DNA of 64,000 bases. Origin: Manis javanica (Eukaryota > Chordata > Mammalia > Pholidota > Manidae). Location: assembly GCF_040802235.1 (NCBI RefSeq), contig NC_133158.1, positions 12,054,001-12,118,000 on the forward strand, in the 5' to 3' direction. This document shows, piece after piece, positions 36,371-50,209 of this stretch (position 1 is the stretch's first letter; the number at the start of each line of letters is the position of its first letter). The position numbers were made by a program, and so were the translations under genes. Under the pieces are notes generated by a model. The model saw only the letters and a program-made list of their open reading frames with translations, was not told the DNA's origin and searched no databases.

Positions 36371-38689
36371 TAAGACTATGGTGATTAACGGGTACATCGA
36401 TTTGGTTGGGGATTCAGTCATCTCTGTGTCATATGACCATCATGCCATGCTTTCCTGCAGTTTGGGCATATGTGTTCACGTCTGGGCATCTCTCTGAGAC
36501 AAAATGAGCTGAAGATAGAGAGAAGGTGCCACACCTGACACCTTATCTACCACAAAGGTTCCCTAGGTCACGGGCCTTGGCCATAAGAACAGATAGAATG
36601 TCTTTCCCAGAGTCATCCTCTTACCTGTAGGAGGGCACCAGCTGGATGGAATTCACGCAGGCTGTGAAGACAAAGGACAAGACCTCTTTGTCCCTGTAGC
36701 TTGGGAGGCAAAAAAAAATGCATCCAGTGTAAGAGACAGCACAGCACACAGGGAGCGTGGGTATCGGCTGCAGCACAGTTTGTAAAAACGAAACACCACC
36801 GAGGGGCTAATGTGACGTACATTACAAAGAGGAGGTGAGGGAGAAGGGTAAGTGGGCGCTCTGGGTGAGTGTGGGGTTGGAAGTGGAGAGTGGAAAAGCA
36901 ACAGGATTTGTGGGGAAAGCTGGCATCCATGTGCAGGGTGGTAGGAAGGGCAGAAAAGAGGAGAAAGAATTTTAAGATGTTTGTTATACTTGAACAAGTC
37001 ACCTCTTCTTTTGGTGTTTCCTTGAGACAGTACAGATCCGAAATACTTTTTTGACTCCTAAATTGTGTTTATTTGGATGCTGTACTTGACTGAGATGGGG
37101 CTGACTGGAGCTGTAGGGCTCAGGGGCTTGTGGAATCCCTCCTCTGAGGTGGCAACTCCAATTTTGTAAGCAGCGTACAGACAGTTGTTTAGAAATACAT
37201 CCAGTAGATAGTAAGCCTGGCTCTTCCCCTTGGGGTGTCACTAGGATAGTTCTTAAAAGAGATACACTTTGGGGGTCCTGTCCAGCCCATGGTTTCTCTA
37301 TCTAGAAACTATCTCAACTGCAAGAACCAGCATTCTGCTGGCACGTTAGCCCCTAGGAATCACCCCCTTTCCTCCAACAGTTGACTGGTCCAGGGATGAG
37401 CCCCTCATTCACGCTAGGCCAATCAGAGTTTCTTTCCTAAGAAAAGGGGTTAAATGTGGACACTCAGGAGCAATAGAGAGCCACGTACGTCCACGAGCTT
37501 CCCAAAGCTGCCAAAGCAGAGGGAGAACCTTAAACAGACAATTGAAGCAAAACAGAATTTTAAAAACTGGGACAGAATCCCTCTGAGCTCTTGGTGGCTT
37601 CCTCTCCCTAGTTCCAGGCCTAAGGAAAGGGCCTTGCTTAGGTTCTTGCAAGATACACACTATCCTTCAAATAAATTCTGTTTCCATTTTGCTCTCCTTT
37701 GAAATGTTTCAGGACTGCTTAAAATCCAAATAACCTTGCTTAAATGGCTTCCTTATATGACCCAAATTCCTCAAGTTACTGGGTTTACTGTCTGGTACTT
37801 CTGGTCTCATCTGTTTGTTGTGTGTTAACGGCATAAAGCCACCCATCAACCCTGATTTGTCTTATCTCTAGAATCACCAACCTAGCAGGGTAACAAGTGT
37901 CTGCTAGTATGTTGCCGAGACAGCTCTTAAATCATCTCCTCTCCTCCTGGGCAGGAGACTGTCATTTAATGGCTTAACCATTTCCCCCTAAACTTCAGCC
38001 TGTTGGTCTTTGACTACGTATTGCATCTTCTGATAAACTTCCCTTCTTGGGCTCTTGTCCTGACATCTCTCAGATAAACCTCACTGTGTTTAGAAGTTAT
38101 GCCGACATGCATTCTCCAAAGGAGCTGATGTTTCTCGTTCCAGACCGAAGGTAAACCGGCGTCTACTTTACATGTTTGGTTCATGAACATTTGAGAATGT
38201 TCAGCATCCACACTGAAGCTCTACAAAGCAAGCCGGCCTGCGTTTAGCATGTAAGGGCTCATAGAAGATGAAGCTCAGAGCAATCTTTCCCATGGGTGGT
38301 CTGAGATCCTTCAATGCTTATGAAAAATACAGTTTTCCTGGTCCTGCTGAACACCTGCTGAATCTAGGGATGGGGCCAGGGACTCAAGTGTGATACGTGA
38401 AAGCCACTGGCTACAAACCAAGAGCAGCAATTCTCAAAGCAAAACATAATAGACTGTATTTCACAATAAGCTCACCTCCTTCAGTGCAGTAGTGATATCT
38501 ATCTCTCCAGAAAATTAAAGTCGGTTAAACTACATTTCTTTCTTTCTTTTTATTTTTATTTTTTGACTGTCATTCCTGGGAGAAAGTAAATATGTTCAGA
38601 TCCGCCAAAATTGGATTATAAATCTGAGGCTCAGACCTCTCCAACCTGACCAATGGGTTTATAATCAGATTCTCCTAAAATGGGTAAGA
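36371..38689. other. Intergenic, no gene recognised
   Basis: Frames of 114 and 129 codons (minus, 36613-37002) overlap one another in different frames and show no family. No named repeat is seen. Confidence 0.5.
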
Positions 38690-38845
38690 CTGGAAGACAT
38701 GGGTTTTTTATTTTGTTTTTTATTGAAATATGGTCTTCAAGCCAGTTGGATCAGAATGAGATGGGGGGCCTTGTTAAGAAAGCAGGTTCTGGGGTTCGAC
38801 CCCAAATCTAAACCAGAACCTCTATCAGTAGGAGGAGATTTACAT
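38690..38845 (-). mobile_element. MER5A-like fragment
   Basis: 'gttggatcagaatgagatggggggccttgttaag' followed by 'ttcgaccccaaatctaaaccagaacctctatcag' follows the order of a reverse MER5A, diverged. Confidence 0.45.
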
Positions 38846-38994
38846 TGACTAATAAGATCTATGACATTTCTTACACATATAACAAAGATTCTATTTGATA
38901 CTTACATTAAAAGAAGACAATAAGCACTCTTAGACCAGATACTAATGGTATCTAGGTCCTGCCACCCTTTCTCTTTGGGTGGAAAAGTAATAAC

Positions 38995-39178
38995 AGCAGC
39001 AACATCTGACATGTTTTGAGCTCTAGAGTGGAAGACACAGCACTAAGATTTATATGCCTTATTCCAGTAAATCTACACCATTTCGTTAATCTCCCATTTA
39101 ATAGAAACTGAGGCTCAGAAAGGACACAGACAACTTCTAAGAGGATACAAATAGCAAGTGGTTGAGATGGGATTAAAC
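38995..39178 (-). repeat. MIR SINE
   Basis: Reverse MIR core 'catttaatagaaactgaggctcagaaagg' with 'aaatagcaagtggttgagatgggattaaac' downstream. Confidence 0.65.
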
Positions 39179-39964
39179 GGCTAAAGAAGAGTGGGGCAAA
39201 AATAAAAGGTGTGGTAGCTGCCATTCAGAATTCATCCTTCTTAGGCTTTATAGGGTTCCAAGGAACGCGTGAGAGCAGCTAAGGTTTTCTGTAGGTGTGC
39301 AATGCAACAGTGCATGTACACAGTGGGAGGGTATGTGTGAAGGCCCCAAACTGCACAGCCATCTGAGAAGGAAACCTCCAGGGCAGGGAGTGGAATCTGC
39401 TGGGAGGCAAGTGAGTCCTGGGCACCCGCTCATCGGGCCGCTTCAGATCTCTCTGTGCGCCTGTCCACAGCTGTCCCTGCGCCTGCTCTCAGCCTGAGCC
39501 TCTGCGGCCTCACTTCTTCTGCCTCTTCAGCCTCCACCTCACTGTGATGCTCATGGGCCTCGCTCCACCTCCCGGCCGCTCTCCCTAGCTGGCCTCTTAG
39601 CTCCAGCTTACATTGCCAACTGCCTCCTTTTCTCAGAATTCCTTAGTTTCTATTCTTGAGAGAGGGAATCTGATGGGTCCAGCTGACCAGGTTGTTGGGG
39701 CCACTTGCAGGTTGTTGACTGGGTGCCAGTCTGGACTCGGATCATTTTGGATGGAGGAGGAAGAGGGGGTTCATATAAGGAAACCGTGGCTCCCTAGGAG
39801 GCTGTGTGAGCAGAACAGGGATGGTAATTGCCATTCCAGCACAAGTCTTTCTCCGAGAGCTCTTGGAATGTCTTAGAATAGCTCAACTGCCACTCCCAAG
39901 TCCTCATGGTTAGGGTGGGTGAGAATATTTGCTACTTGATTTCATGTCTAGTGGAAAGTCAAGT
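39179..39964. other. Intergenic, no gene recognised
   Basis: Only chance frames; no named repeat. The segment at 39430-39600 is C/T-rich. Confidence 0.5.
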
Positions 39965-40085
39965 TTATAAGCTCCTTTAGGGTGGGAAGCTTTGTTAGTT
40001 TTGTGCATTGCTGTTTTCCAAAAATGTAGACCAGTGCCTGGCACAGAACAGGCTCTCAGGAAGTGTCTGTTCGGTGAGTAGGCAA
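39965..40085 (+). repeat. L2 3' tail fragment
   Basis: 'aagctcctttagggtgggaagctttgttagttttgtgcattgctg' then 'gaccagtgcctggcacagaacaggctctcagg' is the L2 3' end signature. Confidence 0.65.
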
Positions 40086-40383
40086 GGATATCGTAGTAGC
40101 CAGCAACTCTCAAATGCTGTGGCTCAGACATGGGAAAACCTAATTTACATGCTGCTTTGGTCCCAGCTCACAGACAAGATTAATGCCATCATAACCAGAA
40201 CACGGCCATAGATACAACTCTTTACACAAGACACTTATTATTTGCTTAGCAGCAAGCACAAGTATTTTGGGGGTCAGCTGTTAGTTTCAATTACTGTTAA
40301 CAACTGAAAGATAAACTGTGTGGCCTGGGTACAGGTCAGTTTCCTCAAGAAACAAAGGTGCCAAGAACATAAAACATTTCAAC

Positions 40384-40447
40384 TGGTGGTTGTCAACCAG
40401 GGGTGATTTTGTCCTCCGAGGACATTCGGCAAAGTGTGGAGACATTT
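40384..40447 (+). mobile_element. MER20, left part (host of L1 insertion)
   Basis: 'tggtggttgtcaaccaggggtgattttgtcc' and 'gacattcggcaaagtgtggagacattt' are the start of MER20. The element resumes at 41150. Confidence 0.8.
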
Positions 40448-41160
40448 GTTTTAATTGTGGTAAAATAAAGATGACATACAATTTATCATTTTTAAGTGTC
40501 CAATTCAGGTTATTAAGAATATTTACATTGCTGTGCAACCAATCATCTTCAGAACTGCCATCTTGAAAAACTGAAACTCTCTACCTATGAAACAAGTCTT
40601 CTTTCTCCCCTACCAGTTCTTGACAGTCACCACACTACTTTCTGCCTCTATGTATTTGACTATTTCAGGTATTTGATATCAGTGGAATTATATAGCATTT
40701 GCTCTTTTTGTGTCTGGCTTATTTCACTTAGCATAATGTCTTCAAGGTTCATACATGTTTTGGCATGTGTCCCAATTTCCTTCCTTTTTAAAGGCTGAGT
40801 GATATTCCAAGGCATGCAGAGACCACATTTTATTTATCCATTCATCCACTGATTGACATTTCAGTTGCTGCCACCTTGTAGCTATTGTGAATAATGTTAT
40901 TATGAACTTGGCAAATACTAATAACTTTTGAGATCCTGCTTTCAACTCTTTGGGGTATATGTAATCATAAGTAGAGTTGCTGAATCATATGGTAATCCTC
41001 TTCTTAATTTTTTCAGGAAATGCCATACTGTTTTCTACAGGGGATGCACCAATTTACAATCCCACCAATGGTGCACAAAGGTTCCGATTTCCTCAAGTTC
41101 TCACTCACACTTGTTTTTTTGACAGTAGCACCCTAATGGATGTGAGGTATGGAGACATTT
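40437..41160. repeat. 11-bp target-site duplication flanking an L1
   Basis: TGGAGACATTT occurs at 40437-40447 and 41150-41160, bracketing the L1. Removing one copy and the L1 restores a continuous MER20. Confidence 0.85.
40448..41149 (-). mobile_element. 5'-truncated L1 inserted in MER20
   Basis: Reverse L1 3' end: 'gttttaattgtggtaaaataaagatgacatac' starts at the tail, then 'ttcatccactgattgacatttcagttgctgcc', 'gttgctgaatcatatggtaat', and ORF2-side text 'ttacaatcccaccaatggtgcacaaagg' up to 'ctaatggatgtgagg'. Dead copy. Confidence 0.85.
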
Positions 41161-41305
41161 TTGATTGCCACAACTCAGGGGGAGGGGTCCTACTGGCATC
41201 GAGTGGGGAGAGGGCAGCGATACTCCTGCACATTCTGCCATGTGTCTTCTGCTGCAAAGGATGAACTGGCCCAATATGTCGAAAGTGCTGAGGTGGAGCA
41301 ATCCT
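41150..41305 (+). mobile_element. MER20, right part
   Basis: Continues the MER20: 'gagacatttttgattgccacaactcaggggg', 'ctactggcatcgagtgggg', 'aactggcccaatatgtcgaaagtgctgagg'. Confidence 0.8.
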
Positions 41306-41424
41306 GATTTACACCATCAGGTTCATCTTTCCCAGGCAGCCTCCTCCCCTGACACATGCCGCCTCTCTCCTTTGCTGAGACATTCAAAGGCAAAGATTCC
41401 CCAAAACCAAGAAAGTGAAGGAGG

Positions 41425-41465
41425 ACGGAGAAACACAGCACCATTTCTTTTATTCATATTTTATT
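41425..41465 (-). terminator. PRICKLE2: Candidate PRICKLE2 polyadenylation site with twin AATAAA signals
   Basis: On the minus strand two AATAAA hexamers occur at 41465-41460 and 41454-41449. They are followed by a GT-rich stretch (GGTGCTGTGTTTCTC) suitable as a downstream element. Cleavage would be expected roughly at 41425-41440. A MER20 copy begins shortly beyond (41150-41305), consistent with the transcript ending first. Confidence 0.6.
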
Positions 41466-44400
41466 GGAAGTTTACAAATGTATTACAGACATCAGTAAAA
41501 CATCATATCCATTTTACAGGAGATGGATCTCAAGCGAAGTGTTCACAACAGTCTCTGGCAGAGCCCACACCAAAGGCCTGTCGCAGGCCTTCTTAACAAA
41601 GAGCTTGACACTCGACACATGACACAGACTCTGGCCTGCCTCGCTATCTCAGGCCCTCTGAGGTTTTGTTTATGCACTTGAAATTAAAGCAGGAGATGGG
41701 CAAAGCAAATCTGTACAGGAAAGAATGTGCTCAAGAGAGGAGAAACTGCCAGAGTCTTAATTTGCTAAGGCAAATGGAGGACTCGTAGGCCTTAGGATGG
41801 TAAGTCAGGATCCGTGCTTTAGGGACAAATGTGGAGATGAATTAGATTGGCTTGAGAACAGAACTTCCTGGTTAGTAACTCTCTCTGAAAAATTTAAAAA
41901 AGCTTGGTCAGAGTGAGCTATTGAACATCAAGGGTCCAATGCCCACTAGGGTGAACAGATGTCTCAGAAAACTCTCAGGATAGAGCAGGACAATTTTTTT
42001 TCTATCCTATGGATTCATCGTATCTAAATCACAGAAATGCTTTCCTAATACTACGTGACTTCCCCTCCTCCTTTTTATCCCCCTTGGGGAAAGTTGGTTT
42101 CGTCAGCAGGAAGTAAGCTCATAAAGTAGTATAGCTCCCATCAGTGAGTCATGTTTTATGGGAGTCTAGCATTGACTGGGTGACTCTTATGAGAAAATGG
42201 AAAAGGAATCCAATCCTTTTTTGATCCAAACCTTGATGACTGCTTCCAAGTGGTGCAAACAAGCTCTGGTGTGTGCCGAGGCCCTAGGGGCACCAACCCC
42301 TGGCGGCAAGGCAAGCTCTCTTCACTTCCACTTTTCCTGGGCTTCAAGAAATGTACCTCAAAAGGCGGCAATGTGAAACTGCCTTCCCAAGTGGCAGAGG
42401 AGGCTTGCTGAGTCCTACGCCCAGAATGCTGTCCTTAGAGCCCACTTCAAGGCCTTGAAGGTGTTAAACAGCTGCTAATAGCAACTCTTCTGGCAGGAAA
42501 TACTCAGATAACTGGTTCCACTTTCCTTTGTCACAGATAGGTCCTCCTTCTTGGGCGTTAGCATCTGGTTTCTTTTAGACAGAAAGATACAAGGAGCATT
42601 TCTCCTTGGAATTTAAATATCTGTGTTATTTCTTATTAGAGGTAGGATTAGACAAAGAAGATGGACTCTTATGTGACCTCTGCAAAAGGACGGACAGAAG
42701 GCTGTCTATCATTGGCCATGAGAATGGAAAAGAAGGCCAAAGAGATTTGTCTTCAGTCAGCCTGAAGACATCAACCTTCTTTAGCATCCACAATGCAGGG
42801 GCATAGGAAGTGGCGTCTCACAATTATTTACGGATGATGCTTCCTAAATGGCTGGTGTACTGTTTTGGGCCATTGGCAAAAGAGCCCAGGGTGGAAAGGT
42901 AAGTAAGAATCAGTTACAAATAAGATCTGTTGTCAGACAAGTAAGATCAGTTCTGATCAACTGGTTCTGGCTGGTCAGTGTCACGAAGATTTTTGAGGCT
43001 GCATATGTGTACACTGGGAGAGTATACAGTGATACACTGGCCAAGCAAATGGTACGCAGATGCCATCTCTGGCCCCACCTGCACTCAACAACGGCTAGTG
43101 GTACCCAAAAAGCAGAAAGCTGAGGCAGGAGGAGAAGGAAATATAATTTTGTTGTAGGGCAGGGGCATCCTACAGAAGTGGGCAAAGAGGATTAGAAAAA
43201 CCTGCCTTCAGGTCCCATGTTAGGAATACAGAAGAGAAAAAGGTGAATGTGGAAAGAAGGTGTCAACCAACACCGGGAATTCTGCCCCTTTGAACACATG
43301 CAAAACCAGGAAGCAGGGTTCTGACTTCACTCACCTCATTCCCCTTCATACTTGACAGAGATCCCAGAACTATATGATGGAAGGAAGGTACCGGAATGCC
43401 ATGCTCAATGCCACCAGGCTGCCAGGAAACCTGTTCACAGTATCCAGGGTGGCGAGTATTGGCAGGGCCATTCAGGAAGCTGTCGGTGACGCCACTCCCG
43501 CTTCTTGGCAAAGAGCCAGTTCTGTTGCCACTGAATTGAGCAGCACTAGGAAATGAAGCGAACTCCAAAATTGTGGTTTTAACCAAAAGACAAGGAAAGG
43601 ACTGGCATGAGAGAAGTGGAAACAAACAACCAACCCCCAAGGCATTAGAGAAAAGAGGAAACTGGGAAAATGTTACTTTTCTAAGAAAAGTCTATTGAAG
43701 ATGAAATGATGATCGAAGAAGGGGTGAGTAGAGGCCCCAGTCACAGAGAATCTTGACCAAAAAGAGTCATGGTTATGACGGAGGAATCAGGCAAGGACCC
43801 TGCGTTCTTGCCTCAGAAAGAATGCACTGAATTTTGGTGCATGGGATTCTGCTACATGGAAGTTATCACTTACAGGCTGGGCTCCCAATAGAGTGAGATC
43901 CTGCGCTCTGCAGGGCGTTCACAGGGAGGGTCTATCATCATTGGGTCAACGGCAACAGAGTCCACAGTGGGATTTAGCCCTCCTCCAGGCCATCTCTGTA
44001 AGGTGCCTGGCTACGTGTAGGTTGGGGAGAAGTCACCCACACTGGCGGGAAACATGGAAGGGCTCTTGCTTGTACAGACGGACCCTGGGGCTTGTATCTC
44101 ATTATATCTCAGGCTCTGAGCAGTTCAGCAGTTGGGTGCCTCCTGGGCAGCTACACCTGAAATTGCTTATTCCTCCCACCCTTTTGGGTGCTGGGTATGT
44201 GTCATTTCTAGGCCACCTTTTTTTTCTCTGCTGATGGTGGTTAAAGCCTCATCTGGGGGATATACGAGGTAGTCTAAAAAGGATAGAGATAGAAAGCAAC
44301 GTACACTAAGAGAATTTCTTTCACTGGATTCCAGGCCACAGAGGACAGACGTTACTTTCAGCTGTTTGCTAAGGTAAGTGATCTATACTTTTTTCCTCTC

Positions 44401-46557
44401 TTTCTTTTCCCAAAATGCCTCTTTATCAATCAAGGAACTCAGAACTTCAAATTGGACTCGCCCGATTTCTACCAGAAACCTGCTACTTTAGTAGCATGGT
44501 GTTGAACAGTATTTCTTAATCAGTTTGCCAAGCAGTGTACAAACTTACTATACAAACGTAATAGAGTTAATTCTCTGGAGGCTTGGATAATTAATGAAGC
44601 ATTTAGATATGAAGATAGCATGCGGAAAACAGCCACAACCAACATTTGCATTGCTTCTTTAAAAAAATCAGTGACAATGTCAAATGTCATATTAATACCT
44701 GAAAAGCAAATTACTCTAATACATCCTGAATGGAGTGCCACTTCCACACCCTTTACAGCCTTCCTTTCCCCAGACCCATTCGGGATGGTGTCTGAAAAGC
44801 CACTTTTCACATTCTCTCCATAGAAAATACTAGAAAATATTAACTACTATACTGAAAAGAGGCCACGCTCACCTCACCATGGCAGATGACCACTGAGATA
44901 CACCGTGTACTACATCGACAGGACGTCTCACTAAAGGTGGGTCCTCTGATGGATTATTTCAACTGCCACAGTCTATTAAGGGGAGGAGGAGAATGGAAGA
45001 AAGAGCAAGTGCTTCATTTTCAGTTGAAGCAAGGCAGGAAGTTTTATGTCACTATAAACAATACAACCGTTGAATGTCTTCTTTCAGCAAAGTCACTTTT
45101 GAGCCCATTTTCTCTCTGACCAACAGTCCCCAAAGTTCAACATGGAAATCTCCCTTTCGATGACATTTGTTTTTCAAGGTCATTACACTGAACTCTGATG
45201 ACCTGCTCCACCTTCCCAGGTAACCCAGATACTCTGGTTATGGTATGTGTTAAACTGGATTCTTTCTACAAGCACTGGGGGCTGTTAAAGGTGGTTGTAA
45301 TTCTCCTCTACCTCATTTCTGGTTCTTCTTTGTGCTGACCTGCTTTTAGATGCCCCTTCAGCTTCTACCCTCGGTCTGCTTTCTGTTCGCAAATTACCTT
45401 GTTCCTTCTCCATGCATGACATACGATCTAGAACACACCGTCATTCCCAGAGCCCTTCAGAACCTTTCTGTCCCTAAACTCCTAATGCTTAAGTTCGTTT
45501 GCAGTGAGGACAACCGGTTGTCAGGCTAAGGCAGCTGTTCCATCTGCCTGGGTAAAGGGAAGCAGAAAATACAAATCCAGGAAACATGAGCACCAGAAAA
45601 TAATGCCACATTCAAAACGACATCATGCTGACATCACACAACGGCACCACGCACAGTCACTTATTTTCCCCAAGGCATCAATAATAAGCAACTTCAATGT
45701 TCCCGGGAGGGATGGCATTTCTCACGGAACTTCACTCACAACGGTTAGTTTCTCTAATTGGCAAAAGTTACGTTTGCAATTTGTAAAAAATTACTATCGT
45801 TTTGTAGAGAATAAATTCTACGGAGGGTGGGATCAAACTTAAGGAAGGCTCCTTAAGACAGAATGGAGCATAAAATGCTTTGGGTAGAATAGTTGATTTT
45901 TTTTTTAAGCCACAAAAAGCCAAATTGAATAAACTCTTTTGAAATAGGTCTCACTGACATGTAACAAATTTGTATAGAAAAAAGAAAAAAAAAAAAAAAA
46001 GGTGGTCCAGGACCACCTTTGACTACTACTCAAAGATGATGCCTGGTGTGCATGCAAGTCTCCACTGAGTCCTACGATATAGAAATTCCTTTGATATTAC
46101 AAAATACAAAAATATTTTATCAGAACTCTCATTTACATTGCATTTACAATGGACATGTAAATAACTTAGTCTTGGGTCCTGGCTAATAAACAAATTACTT
46201 ACTGGAAAGAGGGTCCTAGAAGTAAGAGAACCAGAGAAGTTAAAAGCAAGCAGAAAACAATTTGCCATCTTGAGAGGGGCAACTCAACACAGACTGATTG
46301 CCAGGAAGAAGGTGGCCAACCGGTCCTCCACCGAGTCTACCGCGTCTCCCAAGTGCAATGTGCAAATACTACTCAACATGCCAAGAACTGTGCTACCTAC
46401 TGAGTCAGTTCATAATCTTGCCTCCATCAACTGAGAGTCACTTCTCTCTTCTCCACCAATAACCACTCCCCAAAGCGCTTTAAAATTCAAAACAGTGCAA
46501 GTTTCTGAGTTTACATTCTTAGCTCCCATCTTCCCCCATTCCCTGACTCCAATCCTA
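41440..46557 (-). other. PRICKLE2: Probable PRICKLE2 3' untranslated region (about 5.1 kb)
   Basis: From the stop codon towards lower coordinates I recognise no transposable element until the MER20 just past the putative polyadenylation site. That repeat-free length is unusual against the flanks and fits a conserved 3' UTR. Human PRICKLE2 is, as I recall, also known to have a 3' UTR of about 5 kb. Contents include a palindrome beside a T-run at 45985-46020 and an AT-rich block with TAATTAAT-like runs at 44500-44830. Whether the whole interval is transcribed is inferred; shorter isoforms are possible. Confidence 0.65.
45985..46020 (-). repeat. Perfect palindrome next to a T-run in the 3' UTR
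   Basis: Arms AAAGGTGGTCC (45998-46008) and GGACCACCTTT (46010-46020) are perfect inverted repeats around one base (46009). On the transcript strand the hairpin is followed by a run of U (the A-run 45985-46000 on the plus strand). Direct sequence observation; function unknown. Confidence 0.9.
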
Positions 46558-47463
<906 letters not shown>

Positions 47464-48639
47464 TCAATACGGACGTACGGTCACTGCTGGTCACCCGAAC
47501 CATCGTCTACCCAGGGTCACCACCAACAGCTGTGCAGTTGTGCACTGCACACAGGCTCGCAGAAAGGATGCAGGAAGGCTCTTTCCACTCCATTCTGGGA
47601 CCCTGGGGCAGTGACCACCAGGGGCACCTGGTTAAAATGCATCCACAGAGACACACTTTACTAGTTACTAATTCCTACCATGGCTGATCAAAGTTACTAA
47701 TGTGCATATTATGCATGATGTTTCCTCTGTTTAGAATTTCACTTTACAAAGTCCTTCAATTACCGTTTTCATCTAATGATGCACTATAAGCTCCAAAGGA
47801 CAGACAGGAGGAACCTGACCTATAGAGGCTATGCCACACACACCCAAGCAGGTCCTGGCAGCCCTGTGCCTAGAATCCAGCCCCGTGGCCCTGGGCCCAT
47901 TCACTTCCCAGTCAGCATCCAGCAGCTTCCCGCTTTGCCTGCTGGCCCTAAGTTCAAATGCCTTGAATAGTAAATGGCTCCCTGGGTGGAGATAGAGGGA
48001 TATTTACTCTCTCACACTGTCTAGTCAATGACTGCTCTAGGACTCCTAACAGACAGATGTGAGTTGGACTCTGGGGCATTCCTTCTTCCCAGGGAAAGCC
48101 CTTTTAAGACAAAGCAGTGGTCCTGATGCTCCCTAACAGTGGGGAACTCTAGCAATCGACACTCACTCCCCAACCGCCTCACTGGCCTCAATAGGACGAA
48201 AACCATTTCGAAGGTAGTGGGAAATCCGTGACTTCAGTAACTTCTATTTTGCCCACCCTAAAGCAGCACTCTCTTAAGAATGGACTAAGCAGCAAAATCT
48301 CAGCATTTTCCACTCATTATTTATTGAAAGGATCAGCAATTTTGCTGCTTCTGGTAGCAAAGAACATATCTTTAGATCACAGTGGCCCATTAGGAGTATT
48401 CCTCCCTATTGACTGGGGCCAACAACTTCTCTCTTGACTAACATTTTGAACACTTTGAAAAACTACTCAGCAGTATATGCTTAAGCTAAATGCACATGCA
48501 CACACACTTCCAAATTATGAACAAGGCTGTTTTGAATGTCTATGTCCATTTTTTGTGGACATATGTACTCATTTCTGCTGTGTACTTAGGCAGAGTGGAG
48601 ATTCCATGACTTTCCATCACCACTCTTGATTGTATATGC

Positions 48640-50010
48640 AACAGACATCAGTGTGAAGGTCCAAAATATGTACAAGGGTATTCACAGTGGCTTTCTTTAT
48701 AATAACCTAGAACTAGAAATAACTCAGATGTCAATTAACAGGAAAAAAGATCAATTCACTGCAATATTTTCTATCAGCTCCCATTCAAAGAAACTAGGGC
48801 TCTCTGGAGAAATGGCCCACTCTAGGACAGGAGAAAGAAATATAAAAGATGACCCTGGAACATCTTGTTATGACAAAACATAAGGACATGTCAGAAATAA
48901 CAATGATGGGGGTTTGTCAGAAGAACACAGGGCATAAACTCAAGGGGACTCCACTAGCCCAATGCTGAGCAATTTGAGTGTAAAATATTTAAAATGGTAC
49001 TTATTTATAAATCACTGGAAAAAAATCATGAATCCACAGTGATAATAGATGAAAACATCAATAAACAAATGGGGGGAAACACTGGATTTTTGTGTATAGC
49101 TGAGTAAAGCGAATGCCCAGAGAAGGGGCACTGGATTTGGAAGACATGTTAGCAACCATGGTAGGTAAAGACCGGTTCATGCAAGAGTCCAAATGTGCTG
49201 AAGTTGGGGGGTAGACTTGATGGGGAGCATATCTGCATGGTGTTAAGGGTCTTTCCACGTCGGCTGAGTAGCTGTAAGGGAAAATTTAGCAACTATACAG
49301 TGGAGAAATCAGACAACATTTAGCTAGAAGACCAATCTCAGTCTGATTAGGTGCAAGTGGACATCTTGTGCATCCAGGTGGGATGTCCTAAGGACACACT
49401 ATCAATTACACAGTCTCCCAATCAGAAATACATGTCCTGAATGTGTTTAGAAGGAAACATTAGACAAACCTCCCAGGGAGAAAAATTCTACTAAGAAGAA
49501 GGACTACATTAAAAATAAAAGTAAAAATCAGTATCATGAAAGACAAAGAAAGGCTGAGAGAATGTTCCAGACTGAAGGATACTCAGGAACCTGAGCAACT
49601 ATATATGATACTTTATGCAGGACTGGAAACTGCTTTATAGTAAAAATAAATGCTATAAAGAATAGTCATCAATTGACAAAAATAGGAAATTGATAAATGT
49701 AGTATGCTGCATTGACTGTGGTTAACTGATAACGGTGATAATGTTGGAGAGGACTGTTTCTTGAATCATGGAAATATATGGTGGTGAATGTCCAAGGAGA
49801 ATGCAACTTCCTCTCCAACAGTTCAGAAATAAATTGAGTGTGTCTGTCTGTGTGGGCAAGAGAGCAAATGATAAAATAGGGTAAAACGTTAACAATGGGT
49901 GAAATCAGGTAAAGAGTGCATTATGGGTATTGTCTGCTCCATTTTTGCTACTTTTCAGTAAGTTTGAAACTCTAAAAAGGTTTCTTAAAAACTATAGCAT
50001 ATATATGTGA
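48640..50010 (+). mobile_element. Old L1 (L1ME-like) 3' region, antisense to PRICKLE2
   Basis: 'gtattcacagtggctttctttataataacc' near the start; later 'ggactggaaactgctttatag', 'ggttaactgataacggtgataatgttgg', 'atgataaaatagggtaaaacgttaacaatgggtgaaatcagg' and 'cttttcagtaagtttgaaactc' at the end. Strongly diverged, perhaps more than one fragment. Confidence 0.6.
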
Positions 50011-50209
50011 TGTAATGGTTTTCATGTGCAGAGGAAATTCTTTGGCATGTGAGAAAGCAGGTGTTTGATATAAGCATCTAGTGGGTAGAGGCCCTGGGGG
50101 ATAATGTTAAATACCCTGCAGTGCTCTGGAAAGTCCTTGTCACAAAAAATCACCCAGCCCCAAATGTCATATAATGCCACAGGTGAGAAACCCTGACATA
50201 ACGGCCGAC

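Noticed and set aside
1..41439. PSMD6 or another neighbouring gene
   Set aside because: In human, PSMD6 lies beyond the PRICKLE2 3' end, but no exon-like frame of a proteasome subunit or other known protein was recognised here. The gap is probably simply longer than this window.
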